NCBI GenBank assembly: GCA_937136055.1
Contig: CAKZOD010000029.1
Coordinates: 1-64,000, forward strand
Direction of reading: 5' to 3'
Length of the DNA: 64,000 bases
DNA from: an uncultured Oceanospirillaceae bacterium
GTDB lineage: Bacteria > Pseudomonadota > Gammaproteobacteria > Pseudomonadales > Balneatricaceae
Positions 55,035 through 63,701 of the stretch are shown one piece after another. Made by a program: the position numbers and the translations under genes. How positions within the stretch are numbered: the stretch's first letter is position 1; the number at the start of each line of letters is the position of its first letter. The notes under the pieces are model-generated. The model saw only the letters and a program-made list of their open reading frames with translations, was not told the DNA's origin and did no database searches.

Positions 55035-56057
55035 TTATTTGTAGCTACGTGCGATATCGCGAAGTTCAGCCAGTGCTGCTTTTGCATCGACACCGCGCTT
55101 TTTCACGAGCTCATACCAAGTTTCATCCATGCCTTTTGTAAGGTTACGAAATTCCTCAGCCATTTTACCGTCAGCTGCTACCATGTTGATGTTAACACCT
55201 TCATCTTTAGCAGCTTGTAACCCTGCTTCATCAGCAGCATCCCATGCAGCTCCCGCCATCGCAGCAAGTTTTTCACCTGAAACAGAGCGGATAGCCTCAC
55301 GGTCTTTTTCGCTTAGTTTCGCCATGAAATCCGGCGAGATGAACATTGAGAAACTACCTAAGTACATACCACCTGGTAGGGCAACAACGTTTTTAGCCAC
55401 TTCTTTTAAACGCAGTGTTTTTTGCTCGCCCATTGGGATGAAGATACCGTCGATAACACCTTGCTGCATCATCTCGTAAACCTTAGTTGCCGGTGCGCCA
55501 ACGGCTGTTACGCCCATGCGCTTGCCAAGTTCGCCTTGAATACCACCGCCTAAACGAATTTTTCTCGACTTCAAATCGGCTAAACTGTCGATCGGCTTAG
55601 CAAGGTGAATTTGACCTGGTCCGTGAGTGAAAAGGGTTAGAACTTCTAAGCCTTCATGCTCTTGTGCTTTAGCAAAGTATTTGTTGAATACTTTCCAGTG
55701 AGCAACAGAGGCTGCTTCTGCATTAACACCTAATAATGGAATCTCAACGGCTTGTGTTAGCTTGAAGCGACCCGGTACATAACCGTGGTAACCAAAACTT
55801 GCATCAATGGCACCATCTTCTACTAAATCGAACATGGTTTTAGGGTGACCTAAACCGTATTCCATTTTGATTTTTACACGCCCTTCAGTGGCTTTCTCAA
55901 CCCAGCCTGCCCATGTAGGCCAAACGGTTGCGTTTTGAGCGTGAGTAGGCGGTAACCATGATCCAACTTTAAGTGTTGTTTGTGCAAGTGTTACTTGTGA
56001 AAGGGTTACACCTAGCGCTACTGTGCCAGCTAGCTTAAGAAAATTTCTTTTTATCAT
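55035..56057 (-). CDS. TRAP transporter periplasmic binding protein (DctP), second system
   Basis: A 340-residue DctP-type receptor with a signal peptide (MIKRNFLKLAGTVALGVTLSQVTLAQ). The mature part follows the family: KIRLGGGIQGELGKRMGVTAVGAPATKVYEMMQQGVIDGIF holds the conserved Arg and the ligand-pocket segments. ATG 56057 is chosen because AGGAG is about nine bases upstream; the frame extends further without a good start. Its likely ligand is an aromatic or other acid degraded by the adjacent cluster, inferred from shared operator sites and position. This DctP is only distantly like the sulfonate-linked one. Confidence 0.9.
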   Translation of the reverse strand: MIKRNFLKLAGTVALGVTLSQVTLAQTTLKVGSWLPPTHAQNATVWPTWAGWVEKATEGRVKIKMEYGLGHPKTMFDLVEDGAIDASFGYHGYVPGRFKLTQAVEIPLLGVNAEAASVAHWKVFNKYFAKAQEHEGLEVLTLFTHGPGQIHLAKPIDSLADLKSRKIRLGGGIQGELGKRMGVTAVGAPATKVYEMMQQGVIDGIFIPMGEQKTLRLKEVAKNVVALPGGMYLGSFSMFISPDFMAKLSEKDREAIRSVSGEKLAAMAGAAWDAADEAGLQAAKDEGVNINMVAADGKMAEEFRNLTKGMDETWYELVKKRGVDAKAALAELRDIARSYK

Positions 56058-56738
56058 TAGTATTGCTCCTGAGGTGGGATTTTGCATCTGAGTAAACTGG
56101 TAAACAATGCTGGGTAACATTGTTTTAGGGCTGACTCTTTCTTGTTTTTATTTAGTAAACGTATCCGTTCGTTCTTAATAATCAAAGATGCTTGGTAAGC
56201 TAAGCTAGATTAAAAAGCAGTATTGAATACTCACGGATATATTTGTCAGTGTCGCAAGATACCTTATTTAATCTGCGTGATTACATAGAAAGAGAGCACA
56301 AAATTATTTCCATAATGGAATTAATCAGAGCATATTATTCTCGCAAATAGCATTTTGTGTATAAGGCTTTACTAATCGTTATAAGCTGTTTGTTGATTTA
56401 GCTTATGCGACACAGTAAATTAGTATATTGTCAACATACTGTATCATTAAGCTGTTGGCAACTGGATAAACTGTTTAGCTGTGATTTATTTTTGTGCAAT
56501 ACCCATTTTGGGGGAGTGAATATTACTTTTAACACCGCTTTACAGGTGTTGTTGCTATGATTTGATAATTAAAGCCCCTAAAATAATCGCCACAGAAGTC
56601 TTTGTCTTAACAGTACACCGCTAAGCTCGATAGTGTTGGCAAGCGATTAACCTTTTGGGTTTAGTCTTGGTATTTGATTAAAGCGATTAAAAGCCACAAG
56701 CTTCTCATATAATAAAAAGCGAATTATTAGGAATTACA
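56058..56738. other. dctP/paaX divergent region
   Basis: A 681-base AT-rich gap between the second TRAP operon and paaX. It contains the shared palindromic site at 56300-56321. I recognise no gene and no further repeat; no paired TauR-type decamers are present. Confidence 0.45.
56300..56321 (-). promoter_or_regulatory. Shared palindromic site upstream of the second TRAP operon
   Basis: AAAATTA followed by TTTCCATAATGGAAT, 17 to 18 of 22 bases in common with the sites at 50601 and 52845. It is about 245-265 bases before the dctP start. Confidence 0.55.
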
Positions 56739-57665
56739 TTGGACTGCATTGATCAATTAATAACAAAATTTAAGCAGCAGCGACCTATTCGAGGTGGCTC
56801 TTTAATTATGAGTATCTACGGCGATGCGATAGTGCCTCGTGGTGGAAGTGTATGGCTAGGTAGCTTGATAAACCTACTTGAGCCACTCGGTCTAAACCAA
56901 CGTTTGGTACGCACCTCTATTTTCCGCCTAACTAAAGATGGCTGGTTGTCCTCAACTCAGGTAGGGCGCAGAAGCTACTATAAAGTAACCGATGCAGGTA
57001 TGCGCCGATTTCAGTTGGCGTTTAAACGTGTGTATGGTGAGCTGCACCCGCAATGGCAAGGGGAGTGGGATCTTTTGCTCACTAGTGCACTTGATCAAGA
57101 TGCGAGAGTAGAGCTTAAAAAAGAGCTGCGTTGGCAAGGCTTTGCAAGCGTCTCCTCCGGCGTCTTAGCGCATCCAAACTGCGATGCTAAAGAGTTACAC
57201 GATACGCTTGCTGATCTAGGAATACAGCAGCAAGTGATCCATATGAAATCCCAGCTACAAGGTGAGAGTGCGCTTGCAACCCTTAAAGAGTCTGTCAGTA
57301 AGTGGTGGGATCTTGAGGAGCTAGCACAGGAGTATCAACAGTTTATTGATACTTTTACACCTATCTTGCCTGAATTACAAAAAGCTCAAGCCAATGATGG
57401 GGATTTAGATCCTCAGCAATGCTTTTTGTTGCGCACATTAATGATCCATCAATATCGTCGCCTACTATTAAAAGATCCACATTTGCCTGAGCAGCTTTTA
57501 CCTATCGGCTGGGCAGGTAATACCGCCAGAGCACTTTGCCAGAATGTTTATTTGCTTTGCTATAAAGCATCTGAGGAATATTTAACGCAGACACAAGAGA
57601 CAGCACAAGGTCAGCTACCGGCACCGAGTGCGAGCTTCTACTTGCGCTTTGGGGGAATAAACTGA
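56739..57665 (+). CDS. paaX: Phenylacetate degradation repressor PaaX
   Basis: A 308-residue PaaX-family regulator. The N-terminal winged HTH (about 15-85) includes RGGSLIMSIYGDAIVPRGGSVWLGSLINLLEPLGLNQRLVRTSIFRL, typical of PaaX, followed by the PaaX effector and C-terminal domains. It represses paa genes until phenylacetyl-CoA binds. The start is a TTG at 56739 with AGGA six bases upstream; there is no in-frame ATG until codon 24, inside the HTH. It is convergent with paaK. Confidence 0.92.
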   Translation: MDCIDQLITKFKQQRPIRGGSLIMSIYGDAIVPRGGSVWLGSLINLLEPLGLNQRLVRTSIFRLTKDGWLSSTQVGRRSYYKVTDAGMRRFQLAFKRVYGELHPQWQGEWDLLLTSALDQDARVELKKELRWQGFASVSSGVLAHPNCDAKELHDTLADLGIQQQVIHMKSQLQGESALATLKESVSKWWDLEELAQEYQQFIDTFTPILPELQKAQANDGDLDPQQCFLLRTLMIHQYRRLLLKDPHLPEQLLPIGWAGNTARALCQNVYLLCYKASEEYLTQTQETAQGQLPAPSASFYLRFGGIN

Positions 57666-57719
57666 TTTGACAACAAGCTATGAGCTAAAAGCTAAAGTCG
57701 AAAAGAGAAAAGAGTTAAG

Positions 57720-57750
57720 CGCTGGGCTGAACTTAAACAGTTGCCCAGCG
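57720..57750. terminator. Hairpin between convergent paaX and paaK
   Basis: CGCTGGGC (57720-57727) pairs perfectly with GCCCAGCG (57743-57750), loop of 15 bases, located 14 bases before the paaK stop on the other strand. Confidence 0.6.
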
Positions 57751-57764
57751 TGACTAAGAAAGAA

Positions 57765-59051
57765 TTAGCGGTTATCGGTTACGCGAATTGCTTTGCCTTC
57801 AGATCTTGCCAAAGACTTTGGTTCCAGTAATGAAACTTGGCAGGAAACCCCGATAAAGGTTTTGATTTTGTGCTGAAGTTCTTTCGCGAGTTGTTCATTG
57901 TTTGCATTGCTTACATCTGTCGCTTCAACTTGCAGCTTAATGCTATCCATGTTGCCTTTCTTATCCACTGTAATGTGATAGTGGGGGCTGAGTTTATCGA
58001 TAGACAGTAGTTGCTCTTCAAACTGTGTAGGGAAAACGTTTACGCCACGGATGATTAACATGTCATCAGAGCGGCCCGTAATTTTATCCATACGGCGCAT
58101 TGAACGAGAAGTTGGCGGCAGTAAGCGGGTTAAATCACGGGTGCGGTAGCGAATAATTGGCATAGCCTCTTTGGTTAAGCTGGTAAAAACAAGCTCGCCT
58201 TCTTCGCCATCTGCAACTAGCTCACCAGTTTCAGGGTTGATAATTTCAGGATAGAAATGATCTTCCCAAATGACAGGGCCATCTTTGCTTTCAATACACT
58301 CTTGTGCAACACCTGGGCCCATGACTTCTGATAAACCGTAAATATCAACGGCGTCAAAACTCATTCGCTGTTCAATCTCATCGCGCATGGCGCGTGTCCA
58401 AGGCTCTGCACCGAAAATACCACAACGCAGTGCAAGCTTCGCAGGATCAATGCCTTGGCGCTCGATTTCATCTGCAATGTTGAGCATGTACGAAGGGGTC
58501 ACCATAATTAGATCAGGGTCAAAATCGCGAATCAGCTGAACTTGTTTCGCAGTTTGGCCCCCTGACATTGGAATAACCGTACAGCCCAATCTCTCGGCAC
58601 CATAATGGGCACCTAGCCCGCCGGTAAATAATCCATAACCGTACGAGATGTGAACTTTGTCCTGCTTGCGCCCACCGGCAGCATAAATAGAGCGTGCGAC
58701 AACATTCGCCCATGTGTCTATGTCATTTTGCGTATAACCTACTACTGTTGGTTTACCTGTAGTGCCAGATGAGGCGTGAACACGCACAATGTCTTCCATT
58801 GGCTTTGCAAAGAAACCGAAAGGGTAGTTGTCTCTTAAGTCGCTCTTTCCTGTAAAAGGGAATTTGGCTAAATCTTCTAGGCTTTGTAAATCATCAGGAT
58901 GAACACCGTGTTGGTCAAATTTTTCACGGTAAGCCTTTGAGTTTTGATAGGCGTGTTTAACGCTTTCTTTAAGGCGTGAAAGCTGTACGGCACGAAGCTC
59001 ATCGATCGAAGCATTTTCTATGGCGTCTAAGCCAATTTTAGATTCTGACAT
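57765..59051 (-). CDS. paaK: Phenylacetate--CoA ligase
   Basis: A 428-residue AMP-forming ligase that activates phenylacetate to phenylacetyl-CoA, the first committed step and source of the PaaX effector. The P-loop-like ATP motif HASSGTTGKPTVVGYT is near residue 90, VDIYGLSEVMGPGVAQEC is the adenylate core, and RYRTRDLTRLLP leads to the C-terminal small domain with the final lysine region (LARSEGKAIRVTDNR). Length fits PaaK. It is divergent from paaZ, with a 276-base promoter region that holds a short ATCACT / AGTGAT inverted repeat. Confidence 0.94.
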   Translation of the reverse strand: MSESKIGLDAIENASIDELRAVQLSRLKESVKHAYQNSKAYREKFDQHGVHPDDLQSLEDLAKFPFTGKSDLRDNYPFGFFAKPMEDIVRVHASSGTTGKPTVVGYTQNDIDTWANVVARSIYAAGGRKQDKVHISYGYGLFTGGLGAHYGAERLGCTVIPMSGGQTAKQVQLIRDFDPDLIMVTPSYMLNIADEIERQGIDPAKLALRCGIFGAEPWTRAMRDEIEQRMSFDAVDIYGLSEVMGPGVAQECIESKDGPVIWEDHFYPEIINPETGELVADGEEGELVFTSLTKEAMPIIRYRTRDLTRLLPPTSRSMRRMDKITGRSDDMLIIRGVNVFPTQFEEQLLSIDKLSPHYHITVDKKGNMDSIKLQVEATDVSNANNEQLAKELQHKIKTFIGVSCQVSLLEPKSLARSEGKAIRVTDNR

Positions 59052-59147
59052 TTAGCATTCCTGAAATTTTTTTATGTTTTTACAGATTATTTTTGTTTAC
59101 TTTAGGGTGAAGTTATACTTAAAATTGATAAAGGTCAATTTTTTTGT

Positions 59148-59175
59148 ATCACTTTAAAAGTCTACTTAGAGTGAT
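59148..59175. promoter_or_regulatory. Possible PaaX operator between paaK and paaZ
   Basis: ATCACT (59148-59153) and AGTGAT (59170-59175) form an inverted repeat 16 bases apart. I cannot match it to a defined PaaX consensus with confidence. Confidence 0.3.
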
Positions 59176-59327
59176 CGACGAAATAAAAACAACGACAATA
59201 AAGTGCGCTAAGACAGTATTTACACTGGCCAAAACACCATTTTTTGGTGGTTATTTCTGTTCTGATAAATTTTGAAGGCGTACCTTCTAAAGTGCTTTTG
59301 CAAGTCAAACGTGACGAGGTTCAATCC

Positions 59328-61376
59328 GTGAAAATAGAAAGTTATGCCTGTGGGCAATGGGTAACAGGTGAGGCAAAGGCAACACCTTTAATGAGTGCTG
59401 TTAATGGTGAAGTGATTGGCAATGTGCATTCTATGCAATCTGGCTTTGATCAGATGCTCAGTTATGCACGTGAAGAAGTGGCGCCTAAGTTACAATCTTT
59501 AAGTATTCACGACCGAGCTAATTTATTGAAAGATTTAGCCAAACATTTAATGGCTAAGAAAGAAGATTTTTATGAAATTTCGCTGCATAGCGGTGCGATT
59601 AGAAGTGATAGCTGGGTGGATATTGAAGGGGGTATAAGTACGCTTTTTAGTTATTCAGGTATTGCTCGGCGCGAATTAACCAATGAGCGCTTTATCGTAG
59701 AAGGTGATATGCAGCCGCTTTCTGCAAAGGGCTCGTTTGCAGGGCATCACATTTTAACCTCTAAAAAAGGTGCTTCTGTTCACATTAACGCCTTTAACTT
59801 CCCTGTGTGGGGTATGCTTGAAAAGATCGCCCCTTCATTAGTCGCAGGCGTACCCGTTATCGTAAAACCCGCTACTGTCAGCTGTTATCTGACACAAGCG
59901 GTCGTGCGTGAAATCGTTGACAGTAAAATATTACCAGAAGGTGCAGTACAGCTAATTTGCGGTAGCACAGGTGATTTACTGGATCATTTAACCAATCAAG
60001 ATGTGATTACCTTTACAGGTTCTGCTGCAACTGGGCAGATGTTAAAAAATCATCCCAACATTTTGCGCAACTCTATCCCATTTACCATGGAAGCAGATTC
60101 TTTAAATGCTTCAGTGCTCGGCGCTGATGTAACAATCGATATGCCAGAGTTTGATCTGTTTATTAAAGAAGTACATCGTGAAATGACCACGAAAGCTGGG
60201 CAAAAGTGTACGGCCATTCGCCGTGCTATCGTACCCGCTGCAATGATAGATAGCGTCGCTAGTGCGTTAAAAGCGCGTTTAGTAAAAACTGTGATTGGTG
60301 ATCCTAATAGATCGGATGTGCGCATGGGGGCTTTAGTCGGTGCTAGTCAATGTGCAGATGTTGCACAAAATGTTGCTATTTTAAAGCGCGATTGTGAGCA
60401 AGTAGTGGGTGATTGGAGTGATTACAACGTCGATGCTCAAGAGATTGAAAAAGGGGCATTCTTCCCGCCAACAGTATTGATTTGTCATCGTCCATTTGAT
60501 GTTGAATCAGTGCACAGCGTTGAAGCCTTTGGTCCTGTCGTTACTTTGATGCCTTATGAAGGCAATGATCAAGCGGTGAAGTTGATGCAATTAGGTGAAG
60601 GTTCCCTAGCGGCTTCTGTGTTTAGTTATGATTTAGATAACGGCGTTGATCTTATTCATCGCGGTGCATCTTACCATGGGCGTATGTTGTTGCTTAACCG
60701 TGAAAGTGCAAAAGAATCAACGGGTCATGGCTCGCCAATGCCATCCCTTGTTCACGGCGGTCCAGGTCGTGCTGGTGGCGGTGAAGAGCTTGGTGGTGTG
60801 CGTGCAATTAAACACTACATGCAACGCACTGCAATACAAGGCTCGCCAAATGCATTAAGCGCACTTACAAAAGAGTACATGCGCGGTGCAGATAGAAAGC
60901 TGGATAAAGTACACCCGTTTAGAAAGAACTTTGATGAGCTGGTGATTGGCGATGCACTCAAAACGCACCGTCGTACAGTGACAGAAGCGGATATCGTTAA
61001 TTTCGGTTGTTTATCAGGTGACCATTTTTATGCGCATTTTGATGAAATCGCCGCGAAAGACTCTTTCTTTGGAAAGCGCGTTGCCCATGGCTACTTTGTA
61101 ATATCTGCTGCTGCTGGTTTATTCGTGGACCCAGGTGAAGGCCCTGTCATCGCTAACTATGGGATTGACAGCTTACGTTTTATCGAGCCTGTGGGGATTG
61201 GCGATACTATCCAAGTGACGATTACCGCTAAACGTAAAGTTAAGAAAGCGAGACGACCAGATGAAGATCGTCACACAGGGATTGTTATTTGGGATGTAGA
61301 AGTACATAACCAAAACCAAGAGTTGGTGGCACTTTACGATATTTTAACGTTGGTTGAGCGTGCGGATCAGGCGTGA
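59328..61376 (+). CDS. paaZ: PaaZ bifunctional oxepin-CoA hydrolase / semialdehyde dehydrogenase
   Basis: A 682-residue fusion, nearly the E. coli length (681). Residues 1 to about 530 form an aldehyde dehydrogenase with the catalytic Cys in TKAGQKCTAIRRAIVP and the Glu in PFTMEADSLNA; residues about 550-682 are an (R)-specific enoyl-CoA hydratase (MaoC) domain containing GDHFYAHFDE. Together they open oxepin-CoA and oxidise the resulting semialdehyde. The frame opens 84 bases earlier, but the GTG at 59328 with GAGG eight bases upstream gives the normal N terminus (MKIESYACGQWV). It is followed by a 269-bp repeat element. Confidence 0.92.
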   Translation: MKIESYACGQWVTGEAKATPLMSAVNGEVIGNVHSMQSGFDQMLSYAREEVAPKLQSLSIHDRANLLKDLAKHLMAKKEDFYEISLHSGAIRSDSWVDIEGGISTLFSYSGIARRELTNERFIVEGDMQPLSAKGSFAGHHILTSKKGASVHINAFNFPVWGMLEKIAPSLVAGVPVIVKPATVSCYLTQAVVREIVDSKILPEGAVQLICGSTGDLLDHLTNQDVITFTGSAATGQMLKNHPNILRNSIPFTMEADSLNASVLGADVTIDMPEFDLFIKEVHREMTTKAGQKCTAIRRAIVPAAMIDSVASALKARLVKTVIGDPNRSDVRMGALVGASQCADVAQNVAILKRDCEQVVGDWSDYNVDAQEIEKGAFFPPTVLICHRPFDVESVHSVEAFGPVVTLMPYEGNDQAVKLMQLGEGSLAASVFSYDLDNGVDLIHRGASYHGRMLLLNRESAKESTGHGSPMPSLVHGGPGRAGGGEELGGVRAIKHYMQRTAIQGSPNALSALTKEYMRGADRKLDKVHPFRKNFDELVIGDALKTHRRTVTEADIVNFGCLSGDHFYAHFDEIAAKDSFFGKRVAHGYFVISAAAGLFVDPGEGPVIANYGIDSLRFIEPVGIGDTIQVTITAKRKVKKARRPDEDRHTGIVIWDVEVHNQNQELVALYDILTLVERADQA

Positions 61377-61439
61377 GCTAAAGCAGAGAATCACCAGTTA
61401 TTAAGCTGATGCTAAATAACTGGTGAACCTGTGAAGTAC

Positions 61440-61708
61440 TAGGGAAACAGTGAATAAGTCCCTAGATGTTCCCTGTGGATAACTAAGAGGCCAGATCCGC
61501 GAAAGAAGGCGCAGTGAATGGCGAGTCCTTTACAAGCTTTCTGACAAAGGAGATGGCCTCTTAGAGATCCACCCTACGGGGCATGCAGGATATTCCGTGC
61601 TCATCGTTAATGCATTTCGCCGGGCAACCAGCCCGCCTGTATGCATTGCCTTAATCACGAAAAATCCTGCATGCCAGGGGCGTCTAGGACTTGTTCACTG
61701 TTTCCCTA
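61440..61708. mobile_element. MITE-like element with terminal inverted repeats
   Basis: The two ends are inverted repeats of about 28 bases: the left starts TAGGGAAACAGTGAA (61440), and the right end (61681-61708) is its complement with two substitutions and a one-base indel. Flanking TA dinucleotides could be a target duplication. Inside are three further perfect pairs: TAAGAGGCCA (61484-61493) with 61554-61563, GGCATGCAGGAT (61580-61591) with 61664-61675, and a CGGGC-AACCA-GCCCG hairpin (61621-61635). There is no ORF, so it is non-autonomous. The last base triplet of its right end, read on the minus strand, is the paaY stop codon. Confidence 0.75.
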
Positions 61709-62293
61709 ACTTTTAGGGCGAACATTATCATTTTTGTATCTTGGTCTATCGGCTTCTACTTCACGTAAAGGTGCTGTTTCACGCAAACTGCTGATGCAGC
61801 GCTGAGCTAGCTTTACATACTCATTGGTACCGGCTTGTTTCCAGTTGAGTTCGCTATCTTTCACCTGGCGGACGCATTTTGCAGGGGTGCCCATGACCAT
61901 TGAGCGCGCCTCAAATTGACTGTTAGCTTTAACAAAACTGCTAGCAGCAATGATAGATTCACGACCAATAACGCTGTTATCCATAACGACTGCGTTCATG
62001 CCGATGAGGCAATCAGGCTCAAGAATACAGCCGTGCAAGACAGCACCGTGACCAACATGTGAATGAGGTTTTAAGATGCAGTCCCCACCTGGAAAGCTAT
62101 GGATTACACAGGTGTCTTGAACATTGCTGTTTTGCTGTACATGGATACGCCCAAAGTCACCCCGAAGAACGGCGCCTGGGCCAATGTAGCAACCGGATTC
62201 GATGATAACATCACCGATGATTTCAGCGCTGGGATGAACGAAGCTATCTTGAGCAATAACGGGAATATGTTGATCTAAAGCATATATCGGCAT
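61706..62293 (-). CDS. paaY: PaaY, gamma-carbonic-anhydrase-like thioesterase
   Basis: A 195-residue left-handed beta-helix protein built of hexapeptide repeats (about 10-150), with the metal histidines near HSHVGHGAVLHG. PaaY proteins act as thioesterases that remove dead-end or toxic CoA intermediates of phenylacetate breakdown. ATG 62293 gives the usual start MPIYALDQHIPVI. Its TAG stop lies at the very end of the adjacent repeat element; the same triplet would remain if a TA-targeting element had inserted. It is divergent from paaG across only 62 bases. Confidence 0.92.
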   Translation of the reverse strand: MPIYALDQHIPVIAQDSFVHPSAEIIGDVIIESGCYIGPGAVLRGDFGRIHVQQNSNVQDTCVIHSFPGGDCILKPHSHVGHGAVLHGCILEPDCLIGMNAVVMDNSVIGRESIIAASSFVKANSQFEARSMVMGTPAKCVRQVKDSELNWKQAGTNEYVKLAQRCISSLRETAPLREVEADRPRYKNDNVRPKS

Positions 62294-62322
62294 AGAAACA
62301 CTCTTAAAATTGAAACGAGAAA

Positions 62323-62337
62323 CGTGCAAAGTGCACG
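62323..62337. promoter_or_regulatory. Inverted repeat between paaY and paaG
   Basis: CGTGCA-AAG-TGCACG, perfect six-base arms, lies in the 62-base divergent spacer and overlaps the position where a paaG promoter would be expected. It may be an operator. Confidence 0.45.
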
Positions 62338-62355
62338 AGACGATAAAGGTAAATT

Positions 62356-63153
62356 ATGTTCAACACGATACAGATAGAAATAAAAAAATCAATTGCTTGT
62401 ATCACACTAAACCGCCCAGACAAGCTCAACAGCTTTAACGTGGAAATGCACACTGAGTTGTCACAAGCATTCGATCAAGTGGCGGCAGATAAAACCATCA
62501 ATGCAGTTATTTTGACCGGTGCAGGACGCGGTTTCTGTGCAGGGCAAGATCTTAGCGATCGTGCGGTTAAGAGTGATCAGGAAGCACCGCAAGCGGTGAA
62601 CCTGGGTGCATCAGTTGAAAAGTATTACAACCCACTTATCCGTAAAATTAGTCATTTAGATAAGCCTGTGATTTGTGCATTAAACGGTGTTGCAGCGGGT
62701 GCTGGTGCCTCTATTGCAATGGCGTGTGACATTGTTGTGGCATCTAATAAAGCATCTTTTATTTTGGCATTTTGTGCTATTGGTTTAGTGCCTGATTCAG
62801 GTGCCAGCTGGCATATGATTCGCAACTTAGGGCTTGCGCGCACTAAGGCACTCGCAATGCTTGGCAATAAGCTGACGGCAGAAAAAGCACTTGAGTGGGG
62901 ATTGATCTGGCAAGTCAGTGAAGCAGATGATTTCTTAAACGATGCTTATGCAATTGCAGAGCAACTTGCCGCTAAACCGCCATTGGCAGTTGCTGCGACT
63001 AAAGCTTTGGTTAATAAGAGTTTTGATAAAGTACTAGATCAGCAATTAGAAGAAGAGCGCATGTTAATGCAGCAGCTCGGCCAAAGCGAAGATTACAAAG
63101 AAGGGGTGGCAGCTTTCATGGAAAAGCGCCCAGCAACGTTTAAAGGTTGTTAA
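62356..63153 (+). CDS. paaG: 1,2-epoxyphenylacetyl-CoA isomerase
   Basis: A 265-residue crotonase-family enzyme. The oxyanion-hole and substrate segments read GAGRGFCAGQDLSDRAV, CALNGVAAGAGASIAMACDIV and GLVPDSGASWHMIRNLG, which are PaaG-type rather than generic enoyl-CoA hydratase. PaaG converts the ring epoxide to the seven-membered oxepin-CoA, the substrate of PaaZ. The stop is directly followed by the paaI start. Confidence 0.92.
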   Translation: MFNTIQIEIKKSIACITLNRPDKLNSFNVEMHTELSQAFDQVAADKTINAVILTGAGRGFCAGQDLSDRAVKSDQEAPQAVNLGASVEKYYNPLIRKISHLDKPVICALNGVAAGAGASIAMACDIVVASNKASFILAFCAIGLVPDSGASWHMIRNLGLARTKALAMLGNKLTAEKALEWGLIWQVSEADDFLNDAYAIAEQLAAKPPLAVAATKALVNKSFDKVLDQQLEEERMLMQQLGQSEDYKEGVAAFMEKRPATFKGC

Positions 63154-63558
63154 ATGCAAATCGAGCAAAAGATTAATCAAGTACTCTCCCAAGATAGCGC
63201 TTCAAAAATGCTGGGTATTCACCTCATTAAAGTGGATGAAAGCAGCATTGAAATGGGGATGCAAGTCACAGCCAGTATGACCAATGGTTATGATATTTGC
63301 CATGGTGGTATTATTTTCTCTCTCGCGGATACGACACTGGCTTTTGCCTGTGTTGCACTGGGGGCAACAGCGCTGACGCAATCTGCTCAAATTGATTATG
63401 TGAGCAGTGCCCAACTCGGTGACAAGTTGCGTGCAGTGGGAAAAGTGATTAATAGACGCAAGCGTAATATTTGCTGTGATATTGAAGTTTATAATCAGCA
63501 AGATGCGCTTATTGCTTTAGTCAGAGGGCGTCAGCTGGTGGTGGCTGAGCCAAGTTAG
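63154..63558 (+). CDS. paaI: PaaI hotdog-fold acyl-CoA thioesterase
   Basis: A 134-residue hotdog thioesterase. The helix-loop motif DICHGGIIFSLADTTLAFA contains the catalytic Asp and matches PaaI proteins, which hydrolyse stalled aryl- and hydroxyaryl-CoA species to rescue CoA. It starts on the base after the paaG stop, so the two are translationally linked. No membrane or signal region. Confidence 0.93.
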   Translation: MQIEQKINQVLSQDSASKMLGIHLIKVDESSIEMGMQVTASMTNGYDICHGGIIFSLADTTLAFACVALGATALTQSAQIDYVSSAQLGDKLRAVGKVINRRKRNICCDIEVYNQQDALIALVRGRQLVVAEPS

Positions 63559-63580
63559 TTCAGAGCTGTAACTGAAACCC

Positions 63581-63620
63581 TTAAAACTTATTAAAACTTA
63601 TTATAACTAATTAAAACAAG
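63581..63620. repeat. Four 10-bp A-tract repeats upstream of paaJ
   Basis: TTAAAACTTA twice, TTATAACTAA and TTAAAACAAG follow one another in 10-bp register. A-tracts at helical spacing are expected to bend DNA, just upstream of paaJ. Confidence 0.6.
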
Positions 63621-63701
63621 GGCTTGCGTTTATAGATTGATAATAGCAAAGTGCTAAAGTCAATTTAAAGCCTAGAGCTTTTTTAAAGAAAGGATAAAAC
63701 A

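Noticed and set aside
55020..55479. Plus-strand ORFs opposite the second dctP
   Set aside because: They are shadow frames of a clear DctP gene with signal peptide and conserved motifs.
59244..59327. Extended start of paaZ
   Set aside because: The extra 28 residues are absent from the family, and GTG 59328 has a good ribosome binding site and yields the normal 682-residue protein.
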